A DNA stretch of 64,000 nucleotides from Paenibacillus pectinilyticus (GTDB lineage Bacteria; Bacillota; Bacilli; Paenibacillales; NBRC-103111): NCBI RefSeq assembly GCF_001700435.1, contig NZ_LYPC01000014.1:806001-870000 (forward strand). Direction: 5' to 3'. Below the pieces are notes generated by a model that was given only the letters and a program-made list of their open reading frames with translations, was not told the DNA's origin and did not search any database. The translations under genes and the position numbers were made by a program. Positions 53,952-62,888 of the stretch are shown in pieces; the first letter of the stretch is position 1, and every line of letters starts with the position of its first letter.

Positions 53952-54994
53952 ATCGATATCGTAAACAGCGCAATTACGGCTGCCGCATTCATGATGCTGT
54001 AACGTATCAAGGCATGCGGACGATTGTTATGGAAAATGAGCTCGTTCGTGTTTCCATTCTGGCGGATAAGGGAACGGATATTTTTGAATTTCTATACAAA
54101 CCGCTCGATTTGGATTATATGTGGTTAAGTGAGCAAGGCGTACATAATCCTAACGCTTATTTACCCACTTCGCCAGACGCCGTGTCCACGTTTATTGACT
54201 ATTACGAGGGGGGCTGGCAGGAGGTGTTTCCAAATGGCGGTCCGCCAAGTGGAAATGCTGGAGCTGCATTCGGACAACATGGCGAGGTGGCTCAAATGCC
54301 GTGGGATGTGGACATCATCGAAGATGTCCCTGAACGGATCACGGTCCGTTTCTCGGTTCGAACGAAGAAGCTGCCTTGCCGACTCGTGAAGACCTTAACG
54401 CTGGAGAGCGGTTCAGCTGCGTTGACCATTCATGAGCAATTGGATAATGAAAGCGATGTGGCCCTGCGGTACATGTGGGGGCAGCACATCGCACTTGGCC
54501 AACCCTTCCTTAGCCCGGGCTGTGTAATCGAGCTTCCGCAAGGGGTGCGTATTCAAACCGAGACTCCAGAATCTGAGATGAGTGCGCCAGGACGAATAAG
54601 GCGTGGAGACTCACCGTTGTGGCCAATTGCGTCAGATCACCAGGGCAATGAACTTGATTTGTCGATCCTGCCTGAACGTGAAACGGCTTCGGACATTGTC
54701 TACCTGTACGGATTCGAATCTGAAGCGTGGTACACGGTTCGGAATCCAAGCATACAGGCGGGCTTGAAGGTGGAATGGGATGGCGCGGTGCTGCCGTACT
54801 TGTGGTATTGGCAGGAGTTTGGCGCTAGCAAAGGGTATCCCTGGTATGGCAGGCACTATAACATTGGTCTTGAACCGTTCGCTGGCTACCCGACCTGGGG
54901 ACTGGAAGAAGCGATTCACAATGGAAGTGCGGGTACGATCGGACCGCGCGGTAGGAATCAGTTCACGATGAGGGTGACACCGTTTCAACTGTAA
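53948..54994 (+). CDS. DUF4432 aldose-epimerase-like protein
   Basis: A 348-residue galactose-mutarotase-like beta-sandwich of the DUF4432 type (VTYQGMRTIVMENELVRVSI, GTDIFEFLYKPLDLDYMWLS, EPFAGYPTWGLEEAI). The start is TTG 53948, which overlaps the stop of the lactonase gene; GAGGTGAACAAGGA is just upstream, so translation is coupled. It is the last gene of the operon and is followed by a strong terminator. It probably binds or epimerises the sugar handled by the SDR/lactonase/dehydratase set; the reaction is not established for most members. Confidence 0.85.
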   Translation: MNRYRKQRNYGCRIHDAVTYQGMRTIVMENELVRVSILADKGTDIFEFLYKPLDLDYMWLSEQGVHNPNAYLPTSPDAVSTFIDYYEGGWQEVFPNGGPPSGNAGAAFGQHGEVAQMPWDVDIIEDVPERITVRFSVRTKKLPCRLVKTLTLESGSAALTIHEQLDNESDVALRYMWGQHIALGQPFLSPGCVIELPQGVRIQTETPESEMSAPGRIRRGDSPLWPIASDHQGNELDLSILPERETASDIVYLYGFESEAWYTVRNPSIQAGLKVEWDGAVLPYLWYWQEFGASKGYPWYGRHYNIGLEPFAGYPTWGLEEAIHNGSAGTIGPRGRNQFTMRVTPFQL

Positions 54995-55046
54995 TTGCCT
55001 GGATTTGAAAATGATGAAATCTTGAAGAATAATGAGCGATGAGAGA

Positions 55047-55076
55047 AACAGTAACCTTAGGGTTGCTGTTTTTTTT
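55047..55076 (+). terminator. Rho-independent terminator closing the long glycan operon
   Basis: AACAGTAACC (55047-55056) pairs over 10 bp with GGTTGCTGTT (55061-55070), followed by eight T. Confidence 0.93.
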
Positions 55077-55161
55077 GATGTTGTGGGGTAAGCGGAGCTT
55101 CTACGTTGTAAGAGTAGCCGTTTATTCTGTGTATTTTTAGTCAACGTATCGAAAAAGTAAA

Positions 55162-55190
55162 TTGACTACAAAAATAAATAAATGTATACT
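55162..55190 (+). promoter_or_regulatory. Sigma-A promoter of the leader ORF/GH2 operon
   Basis: TTGACT at 55162-55167 and TATACT at 55185-55190, five of six matches each, exactly 17 nt apart in AT-rich DNA. Transcription should begin near 55197. Confidence 0.82.
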
Positions 55191-55198
55191 AAAATTGT

Positions 55199-55212
55199 TG
55201 TAAGTGCTTTCA
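55199..55212 (+). promoter_or_regulatory. cre box on the GH2 transcription start
   Basis: TGTAAGTGCTTTCA matches 13 of 14 positions of the CcpA box TGWAANCGNTNWCA. It begins about two bases after the predicted transcription start, a position typical of strong catabolite repression. Confidence 0.65.
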
Positions 55213-55239
55213 TTTCTTCATGACGAAAGGAAGGAGGAG

Positions 55240-55338
55240 ATGGATTGGCTAGGTACTAAGCAGCTAGTACAAGGCAAAAGTGTTTGGGTTATCCATGCTT
55301 TAGCACAAATGACAAGGTGGAAGGTGGAAAATAAATGA
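55240..55338 (+). CDS. 32-residue leader peptide coupled to the GH2 gene
   Basis: A short ORF beginning ATG 55240, preceded by the strong ribosome site AAGGAGGAG. It encodes MDWLGTKQLVQGKSVWVIH followed by ALAQMTRWKVENK and ends in TGA at 55336-55338. The GH2 start codon at 55335 overlaps this stop (ATGA). No family is recognised and there is no signal peptide. It is likely a translated leader that couples or tunes translation of the GH2 gene; a functional peptide cannot be excluded. The rest of the gap 54995-55334 holds the terminator, promoter and cre box listed separately. Confidence 0.55.
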   Translation: MDWLGTKQLVQGKSVWVIHALAQMTRWKVENK

Positions 55339-58300
55339 GATGGTTCCGGCAAATAACAAGCGCCAGAAGTGCAAAACACACCAGAAGCACAAAATGGCAC
55401 ACTAGCACCACAAGCGCCAAGCTGCTTTCATTTTTACTTATTTTGGTTATGTTCATGTCCTTCTTGCCGGTACAGCAGGCATTCGCAACAGATACACAAA
55501 TCAATGATAACAACGGCTCCATTACCTATTCAGGTGCATGGACGTATGATACGACCGGTGCTTCAGGATACATCAATAACGATCAGCATTATGCAATTAC
55601 GAACGGGAATTATGCGCAATATACGTTTACGGGTACATCGATTAAATGGATCGGCCCGAAGAATGTGGACTGTGGCATCTCGCAGGTCTATATCGATGGA
55701 ACCCTGGTGGCGACGGTAGATATGTACGCAAGCTCATGGCTGAAGCAGCAAGTGTTATACAGCAACACGTCCCTGACGAATGCCAGTCATACGATTAAAG
55801 TGGTCGTGACTAACACGAAGAATGCCTCGTCTGCAGGTTATTATTCCTCTATTGATGCATTTGCTTATGACACTGTCGTGACGACTGGGGAGAAAATTTT
55901 CGCGGATAGCCTAGCTGGAACAGCACGTAGTAACGCTACCCAACACGAGCTGGGGCAGGTGTTCAATGTCACCGTATCGGGACAAATTACAAAGGTTAGA
56001 CTGTATGCCGTTTCGCAAGAATCTGGCAATCATACGGCTCGCATCTGGCGGAATTCAGATGGCGCGAAGCTTACGGAATTCACAGTGCCATCGTCTGTAT
56101 TTACGGGTGTTAACAGTTGGGTCTCCTATTCGCTGCCAACGCCGCTAGCGATATCTCCGAGTACGGACTATACCGTTTCGGTATCGACGGGTACGGACAC
56201 AGGCTATTATTGGGGCGGCGGTACGAATGCCAGCGCTGGCAGCAATGGACAGCATGTGAATTGGCCTGCCAATTCAGCCCGATTTACAGATACGATGGGC
56301 GCGATGCCAGCAACGACACCATCTGGGGGGGAGAGCTACTTGCGGGATATTGAATTTGTACCTGACACGATCACGTCAGAGAAAATCTTCACAGACACGA
56401 CAACGGCACCTTCCGTTAACAACGGGTTTCCGGTAGAGCTGGGGGAAGTCTTTCAATCATCCGTTCCTGGTCAAATTACGGCAATCCGGGTCTATGCGAC
56501 TGCAGCGGAATCGGGCAGCCATACAGCGCGAATCTGGCGTAATCATGATAATACCGTTGTTGGAGGACCTTACACGATTACGTATGGTGGAACAGCAGGG
56601 TGGATTACGTATTCGCTGCCAACGCCGATTTCAATCACAGAGCTGATCGATTATACGGTTTCAGTTTCAACCGGCACGGATACGAACAAGGCAATCCCGC
56701 TGACTAGCTTGCCGAATGCAGGCAACAATGGTTCCCATCTGAGTTATCCGATGAAAGCGGGTCGATTCACTGCCAATGTGGGCCAGCGTCCCAATGTCGT
56801 ACCTTCTGCGGCTGACAACTATTTGCGAGATGTCGTTTTTGTCGCGGGAACATTACCTGCACCAGATGCAAGTCTAACGAAGCAATCGCTTGATGGCAGT
56901 TGGCGAATTGCCCAAGACACGGGAAATACGGGCATTTCAAGCCAATGGTTCAATGTCGCGAACTATCCCTTTAATTCAGCTATGAATATACAAGTACCGG
57001 GAACCATTTATGAGGCATTCCCTAGCTATAACGGCATAACATGGTATGGGCGCTTCTTCAATGCCAATCTAACGGTTGCCTCTGATATGAAATATTATAT
57101 TAAATTTGGTGCTGTGCAATATAAATCGCAGGTATGGGTCAACGGTCAGAATTTGGGTACCCATGAAGGCTCAGACACACCTTTCGAGGTAGATGTTACC
57201 TCTGCGCTAGTCCAAGGAGGCAATTTCATTTCCGTAAGAGTGGAAAATCCGAAGGGCGTATTAAGCAGTGGAGCTGTGCCAGTCTTTTGGGATAATGGCG
57301 GGATTGTACAGCATGTTGATTTGGTCAAACAACCGAAGCTGAGGGTGCTAGATGTATATGCTAAACCTGATATTTCCACGGGTAATATTGATCTACAGAT
57401 CACACTTGAAAATAACACGGGGGCATCGCAAGGGGTTACACTTAGCACCGCTTACGGTGTGTTTAATGGCAGCAATATTGGCACGGTGAATGCCAGTGTG
57501 ACAGCGCCTACAGGGCAATCGGTGTCCACGATGACAGTAACAGTACCGAGTGTCCATTTATGGAGCCCGAGTGATCCCTACCTCTATTCGCTCAGCATTT
57601 CTGCCGTTTCGGGTGGCAAAACAGATGTTTATGCCATTCCAAGGTTTGGCTTCAAAGATTTCCGTATCGTGAACGGCTACTTCATGCTGAACAACCAACG
57701 GATCTTCCTCAAAGGCGTTCATCAGAATTTCTATGATCCCGTGAATGTGCAAGGGACGGCTCGCGATATGAGTCTCTTGGGACAGGATTTTGATAAGCTG
57801 AAGCAGGCTGGCTTCAATATGTATCGCTCGATTGCAGCAGCGGCACTGCCCGAGCAGTTGGATTTGGCCGATGAGAAAGGCATCCTCATTTATGAGGAGC
57901 ATCAGGGCTCGTGGAATTTGTCTGACGCAAGTAAATTCAATCTATCTGTTTCTGATGTGATCAAACGAGACCGCAATCGAGTGAGCGTAGCTATGTTCGG
58001 GCTTTTGAATGAAAACAAGAATAATGCCGTCTATACAGCAGCGAAAAACTTCCTGCCTACGCTTCGTACCATCGACACGACCAAGTTAGTCATGTTGGGC
58101 AGTGCACGGTGGGATAATGATCTCACGACCGGATCGGCATCCAATCCAGGCTCCTCCACATGGAATGTCTACCTCGGAGGGGAATCACCGACATCTCCTG
58201 TATCGACAGGAAGCATTTCGGATCTCCTGCCGATGAACCCGGCGGGAGCGTTTACCCCAGGAGCGGGTGATGTTCATGTGTATAATACGTTTCCAAATAC

Positions 58301-59753
58301 ATGGAATTTCATCAACTCCTTTGCAAGTCTCGGTAGCACGACAAACAATATTTTTGTATCTGAAGCGGGTGTTGGAGGCATGTTCAACGCGATTGATGAA
58401 GATCGCAAGCTCCATCAATACAACGCGGGACCACTAGTCGTGCCTTGGTCATGGACAACGAATAAAATAGCGGCCCTGAATGCGATTTGGACGAAATATG
58501 GGATGTCTAGTGTGTATCCGAATATCGAAGATGCAGCGATCGACAGTCAAAAATCAGAGAGCAAGCAAAGGGCGCAATTGTTCAGCACGATTCGGAGCAA
58601 TCCGAAAATCATGGGTTACAGCTTAACCAGTCTTACGGATTCTGGCGGATCGCAAGAAGGAATTATGACAAACTTCCGAGATTGGAAAGCAGATATTCTC
58701 CCTGTACTTCAAGATGGCTGGGCCGAATTGAAATGGAATCTGTTCGTCAATCCGATGACGATCTACACGAATAGCACTTTCCACGTCAGAGTGAATCTGT
58801 CGAATGAAGATGTTCTTACGGCGGGTACGTATCCATCAACGCTGACGATTAAAAATGCAGGGGGAACAGCCGTGTGGACGCAGAACGTTAATATTGTGAT
58901 CCCAAGCGGCACGAATCCGCCATTTAGTTATGCGGTTTATGATGCGGATATCACCGTACCTGGCTTGGTCGAGGGCGATTATACGCTGAACGCGACACTG
59001 AACACTGTAACGAATGCGAAAAGCAATACGCTGGGCTTCAAAGTGTTTAGCACGGCGAATCACCCAGGCAGCCTTGGTCAAGTGACGGTGCTAGGCGTTA
59101 CCCAAGCCGTAAGGGATTTACTTACGAGCAAAGGCGCTACTTTGCATGAGTATAACGCAAGTGAATCACTGAACAATGAGGTCATTGTTGTGGGCAATTC
59201 GGTAACGAATAATGCAGCGACATGGCGGCCATTGTACAAGAAAGCAGCAAGCGGAGCGCAGATCGTATTCTTATCCAGCAATGTGTTCAGTGGCAATACC
59301 GGGCCAAACAAATGGATTAAAGTGGCCAATAAAGGGGACCAAAGCGGCGTGTATAACGGTTTGGGCTGGCTCTATCATGCGGAGCAACTAGCTAAACCGA
59401 CAGGCATTCTTAACACATTACCAGCGAAATTGATGTCACCTGATGTGTACGGCGATATGCTGGGTACTGTGAAATATTTGCGCAATATTACGGCGCCTAC
59501 GGTGACAACTGCCTTCTCCATTGATGATAACGGCAGCAACTCCTATGCGGATGGGCTCTTGATTGGAACCTATAATGAGTACGCGGGTAAATTCACCGTC
59601 AATACGTTTGATTTGATGAGCAATATTGGTAAGCCTGTGGCAGATCGGATGATTCTCAACATGGTGGCTTATGCCAAGTCGACGACTTCCGCGGTTCAGG
59701 CGTTGCCAGCTAATTATGATACAGAATTAAACACATATGGGATTGTGGATTAA
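55335..59753 (+). CDS. Secreted modular GH2-family glycosidase
   Basis: A 1,472-residue exported enzyme. An unusually long basic N-region precedes the hydrophobic core, and the signal peptide ends near residue 51 (VQQAFA). A galactose-binding-like module (about 55-175) and two tandem DUF4082 modules (about 185-340 and 345-505) precede the GH2 region (about 515-1100), which has sugar-binding, Ig-like and TIM-barrel parts. The acid/base is Glu893 (FGLLNENKN) and the nucleophile Glu1010 (FVSEAGVGG). The last 350 residues are Ig-like and mixed modules. GH2 covers beta-galactosidases, glucuronidases and mannosidases; which one is not clear. AAGGTGG lies 7 nt before the ATG, which overlaps the leader ORF stop. 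A cre box overlaps the start of transcription. Confidence 0.88.
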   Translation: MRWFRQITSARSAKHTRSTKWHTSTTSAKLLSFLLILVMFMSFLPVQQAFATDTQINDNNGSITYSGAWTYDTTGASGYINNDQHYAITNGNYAQYTFTGTSIKWIGPKNVDCGISQVYIDGTLVATVDMYASSWLKQQVLYSNTSLTNASHTIKVVVTNTKNASSAGYYSSIDAFAYDTVVTTGEKIFADSLAGTARSNATQHELGQVFNVTVSGQITKVRLYAVSQESGNHTARIWRNSDGAKLTEFTVPSSVFTGVNSWVSYSLPTPLAISPSTDYTVSVSTGTDTGYYWGGGTNASAGSNGQHVNWPANSARFTDTMGAMPATTPSGGESYLRDIEFVPDTITSEKIFTDTTTAPSVNNGFPVELGEVFQSSVPGQITAIRVYATAAESGSHTARIWRNHDNTVVGGPYTITYGGTAGWITYSLPTPISITELIDYTVSVSTGTDTNKAIPLTSLPNAGNNGSHLSYPMKAGRFTANVGQRPNVVPSAADNYLRDVVFVAGTLPAPDASLTKQSLDGSWRIAQDTGNTGISSQWFNVANYPFNSAMNIQVPGTIYEAFPSYNGITWYGRFFNANLTVASDMKYYIKFGAVQYKSQVWVNGQNLGTHEGSDTPFEVDVTSALVQGGNFISVRVENPKGVLSSGAVPVFWDNGGIVQHVDLVKQPKLRVLDVYAKPDISTGNIDLQITLENNTGASQGVTLSTAYGVFNGSNIGTVNASVTAPTGQSVSTMTVTVPSVHLWSPSDPYLYSLSISAVSGGKTDVYAIPRFGFKDFRIVNGYFMLNNQRIFLKGVHQNFYDPVNVQGTARDMSLLGQDFDKLKQAGFNMYRSIAAAALPEQLDLADEKGILIYEEHQGSWNLSDASKFNLSVSDVIKRDRNRVSVAMFGLLNENKNNAVYTAAKNFLPTLRTIDTTKLVMLGSARWDNDLTTGSASNPGSSTWNVYLGGESPTSPVSTGSISDLLPMNPAGAFTPGAGDVHVYNTFPNTWNFINSFASLGSTTNNIFVSEAGVGGMFNAIDEDRKLHQYNAGPLVVPWSWTTNKIAALNAIWTKYGMSSVYPNIEDAAIDSQKSESKQRAQLFSTIRSNPKIMGYSLTSLTDSGGSQEGIMTNFRDWKADILPVLQDGWAELKWNLFVNPMTIYTNSTFHVRVNLSNEDVLTAGTYPSTLTIKNAGGTAVWTQNVNIVIPSGTNPPFSYAVYDADITVPGLVEGDYTLNATLNTVTNAKSNTLGFKVFSTANHPGSLGQVTVLGVTQAVRDLLTSKGATLHEYNASESLNNEVIVVGNSVTNNAATWRPLYKKAASGAQIVFLSSNVFSGNTGPNKWIKVANKGDQSGVYNGLGWLYHAEQLAKPTGILNTLPAKLMSPDVYGDMLGTVKYLRNITAPTVTTAFSIDDNGSNSYADGLLIGTYNEYAGKFTVNTFDLMSNIGKPVADRMILNMVAYAKSTTSAVQALPANYDTELNTYGIVD

Positions 59754-59770
59754 AATGTGATAGTAAGGTG

Positions 59771-59815
59771 CCGGAAGCTGGTCGTCTCCATGATTTGGCC
59801 GGTTTCCGGTTTTTC
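59771..59815 (+). terminator. Rho-independent terminator after the GH2 gene
   Basis: CCGGAAGCTGG (59771-59781) pairs with CCGGTTTCCGG (59799-59809) with two G-T pairs, followed by five T. Confidence 0.88.
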
Positions 59816-59929
59816 TAGAAATGCACGCCGATTCTTCCTTGAGGGCGGTGCACTTGGTCATTGTGGTTCCCATAACACATGCGGATAGAACACGAAACTG
59901 TAAAATGACCCTAGTCGGGAGTGAGTACG

Positions 59930-61783
59930 GTGGAAATAAGGAAAGCTATGGAAACGATCGATATCCGGCAGATCACAATCGGTGGCGAAATCGGTAGACG
60001 CATCGACGTGACGGCTGTTAACAACTTGTTAGCTCTCAACGTGGAGCGTGATTTTCTATCCCCTTTTCAAGAAGAATGGCATAACGAACAGGAACTAGGC
60101 GACTATGTCGGTTTGGGGAAGCTGATCGATGCATTGGCGAGACTTGCTGCTTATAAGCAAGATGCGGCGATAACCGATCTTAGGGAACGTGTGATTTCTC
60201 AAGTAGTCGCTATGCAAGAGGCGGATGGGTACATCGGCATCATGCCCATGGAATCTAGGTTTAATCGGTTGTGGGATATCCATGAGATTTCCTATTTGAT
60301 CGTGGGCTTGGTATCGGATTATCGATACTGGCATGAGATAAGATCACTCCATACGGCATGCCAGCTTGCTGATTATCTAATGAAGCAATGGAAAGCGACA
60401 CCAGAGGCGCTCCCTGAAATCTATATTGGCACATTAGGATCGGAAGAAGCTTTTCTGGCGCTATATGAACAAACCAATGAACCTAAATATTTAGCTTTTT
60501 TAACGGAGTTTAGACGGTTTCAAGAATGGGAACGACCGATTGTCAAAGGACGATTGAACAACGTAGAAGGGCATGTTTATGATTATTTGAGCAGACTCCT
60601 CGTCAAATTTAAATTACACGCCCATATTCAAGATAATGCGATACAGGCGCAAATCGAGCAGGTCATGGATTTTATGCTAAATCAAGATGGCATGGTGATC
60701 ACAGGTGTTGCGGGTGAAAATGAATGCTGGCAGGATACCCAAGAAGGGTTGGGTCATCTAGGTGAGACGTGTTCAACCGCTTATTGGATCTTTCTATTGG
60801 ATATGTTAATGAAGCATACGCAAGATGCCAGTTATGGCGATGTAATGGAACGGACGATATACAACGGATTGTTCGCCGCACAATCACCGGATGGCAGGAA
60901 AATTAGGTACTATGTACCTTTTGATGGGCAAAGACGTTACTTCCATCTGGACACGTATTGCTGTCCGAATAACTACAGAAGAATCATATCCGCACTGCCA
61001 GAAATGGTGTACTATCGCACCGAAGATGGGGTGGCCGTGAATCTGTATACGGCTTCAGAAGCAAGGTTTGAATGGACGTCTCCAATCAGCAAGACAGATC
61101 GAGCGAGTAAGATCGATCGAACAAGTGAAGAGAGAACCACTAAATCTGATCCATCAAACCGAGCTGTGACAACTCTCATCCTGCGGCAGGAAACGGACTA
61201 TCCGCGATCAGGGCATATTAAGCTGCATATCGATGTGACAGAGTCTGTGCAATTTGTTCTGAAGCTGCGCATTCCTAAGTGGTGCAAGGGTGCAAGTGTA
61301 AGCGTAAATGATGAAGTGATGACGACGGGGGCTGTCTCGGGGAAGTTTTTGGAGGTGGATCGCGAGTGGAGCACGGGAGATCAAGTGAAGCTGGAATTAC
61401 CGATGCCCTATCGATTAATAAAAGGTAGGAAAGCCCAATCAGGCAGGGTTGCTGTTATGCGAGGGCCTATTGTCTATTGCTTGAATCCCGCTAAACAAAG
61501 TGGAATGGCAGACATGGACCTGCGACTAGTCACTTGTGATACCAGTTCCATTGAGGGTGAGCATAACGACGGGGGGGTTATGGATAAGGGGTCTACCTGC
61601 TGCCTGAAAGCTTGGGGGCCATATCGGCATGGTCCTGAAAATCAACCTGATTTGGACCTCGTCTTGACGGAGTTTCCAGATCCTAACGGGCAATCGGTTT
61701 ATTTCAGGGTAGCGGATCCAAGTGCTGACCATTTGCTTGAAGATGAACTTACCGAGTTACATTTGAAAAGAATAGAATCGTAA
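59930..61783 (+). CDS. GH127-like beta-L-arabinofuranosidase
   Basis: About 617 residues, no signal peptide, so cytoplasmic. GTG 59930 is favoured because GGGAG lies 8 nt upstream; the frame begins at GTG 59921. An alpha/alpha barrel is followed by a beta-rich C terminus. The zinc-binding set of GH127 is complete: Glu279 and Cys281 in LGETCSTAYW, and Cys344 and Cys345 in TYCCPNNYRR, one of them the nucleophile in characterised members. VMERTIYNGLFAAQSPDG and VNLYTASEARF also fit. It would release beta-L-arabinofuranose from short chains. An Arg/Ser/Thr/Lys-rich insertion (about 385-410) is unusual for the family. An AraC gene follows after about 100 nt. Confidence 0.88.
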   Translation: MEIRKAMETIDIRQITIGGEIGRRIDVTAVNNLLALNVERDFLSPFQEEWHNEQELGDYVGLGKLIDALARLAAYKQDAAITDLRERVISQVVAMQEADGYIGIMPMESRFNRLWDIHEISYLIVGLVSDYRYWHEIRSLHTACQLADYLMKQWKATPEALPEIYIGTLGSEEAFLALYEQTNEPKYLAFLTEFRRFQEWERPIVKGRLNNVEGHVYDYLSRLLVKFKLHAHIQDNAIQAQIEQVMDFMLNQDGMVITGVAGENECWQDTQEGLGHLGETCSTAYWIFLLDMLMKHTQDASYGDVMERTIYNGLFAAQSPDGRKIRYYVPFDGQRRYFHLDTYCCPNNYRRIISALPEMVYYRTEDGVAVNLYTASEARFEWTSPISKTDRASKIDRTSEERTTKSDPSNRAVTTLILRQETDYPRSGHIKLHIDVTESVQFVLKLRIPKWCKGASVSVNDEVMTTGAVSGKFLEVDREWSTGDQVKLELPMPYRLIKGRKAQSGRVAVMRGPIVYCLNPAKQSGMADMDLRLVTCDTSSIEGEHNDGGVMDKGSTCCLKAWGPYRHGPENQPDLDLVLTEFPDPNGQSVYFRVADPSADHLLEDELTELHLKRIES

Positions 61784-61880
61784 AGCAGTCTTGCTGAGCA
61801 AGGCTGCTTTCGTTTACAGTGGTATCAGAACAATTGCAGAACGGTAGAGGCAGCAACACGACGTAAAGGTGATGAGCAGA

Positions 61881-62795
61881 TTGGATAAAGAAACATCCCA
61901 TCAGGAAATACAAGGTTGGCCTATCGTACATCATGTTGGTGATGTTGTCGTTCAAGCTGGTTATATTCTTGAGACAAGAACAATATCTGATTATGAATTA
62001 GTCTATTTTCCAGACGGTGCAGGCACGATCTATGAGCTGGAAGGAAGAGCAATTCCACTCGCATCACCCGGATTTATTTTTACCCGCCCCGGTGAATCTC
62101 ATCGCTATAGGTTCGCACCTGACAAGCCGGTGCGTCATTTATTTGTCCACTTCGATTATGAGGCTTTGCTGCAGGAAGCGCGGTTTTCCTCTTTGCTCGG
62201 CGGGGAAGTCATGTTCGCCGAGAACGGGAATATGCTTGTAGCTAACCTCATGAAGCGTATTCTGCGCATGGCCAATGAACAGGCCACAGGCTGGCAAAGC
62301 CGGCTGGCGGTCCTGCTTGCAGCGGCACTAGAAGAGCTTTCCGCAAATGCAAGCAGCATGACGGGGAACACGGCACGTGCTATGCCAGCGCCTATTTTGA
62401 AAGCGATTGCTTATATGGAGGAGCATCTCGCCGAAGCCATCACCATTGAAGCGATCGCCAGTCAATCTGGCTGGTCGCATGAACATTTTACCCGTATGTT
62501 CGTAGCGGCTATGGGCCTTACTCCGAAGCGGATGCTGCTTGAGCGCAGGCTTTTTCGGGCAGAGGAGCTCATGATGCGCGGGGCCGGAACGGTAAAACAG
62601 ATTGCCTACTGGGCAGGCTTCGGGGATGAGCATCATTTTTCCAAAATGTATAAACGAATCCGTGGCATTACGGCAACAGCGTACATTGCTCAATGTCAAA
62701 ATCCACTTTACCGCCATACGGCAGAGTTAGCCTTTGATTCGGATACCCCGTACCCCCTTAATCGTCATATTCATGTCCAAATGGATATCAAATAA
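61881..62795 (+). CDS. AraC-family transcriptional regulator
   Basis: About 304 residues from TTG 61881, which lies 8 nt after AAAGGTGA; ATG 61872 and GTG 61869 overlap that site but remain possible. The N-terminal cupin-like domain (about 20-150, PGFIFTRPGESHRYRF) is followed by a C-terminal AraC-type double helix-turn-helix (about 190-280, IEAIASQSGWSHEHFTRMF, VKQIAYWAGFGDEHHFSKMY). It lies between the GH127-like and PhyH-like genes on the same strand and may control either or both. Confidence 0.9.
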   Translation: MDKETSHQEIQGWPIVHHVGDVVVQAGYILETRTISDYELVYFPDGAGTIYELEGRAIPLASPGFIFTRPGESHRYRFAPDKPVRHLFVHFDYEALLQEARFSSLLGGEVMFAENGNMLVANLMKRILRMANEQATGWQSRLAVLLAAALEELSANASSMTGNTARAMPAPILKAIAYMEEHLAEAITIEAIASQSGWSHEHFTRMFVAAMGLTPKRMLLERRLFRAEELMMRGAGTVKQIAYWAGFGDEHHFSKMYKRIRGITATAYIAQCQNPLYRHTAELAFDSDTPYPLNRHIHVQMDIK

Positions 62796-62888
62796 ACACA
62801 TCGTTTAGAGGTTTTGATCCATTGAGAATATCCGCATCTTCTTGCAAAATAAGGGTATAAGCAGGAACTAACTAGGAGGAATTCATAG

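Noticed and set aside
54632..55144. 170-codon minus-strand frame across the operon terminator
   Set aside because: It runs through the DUF4432 gene and a strong terminator; no ribosome site or domain.
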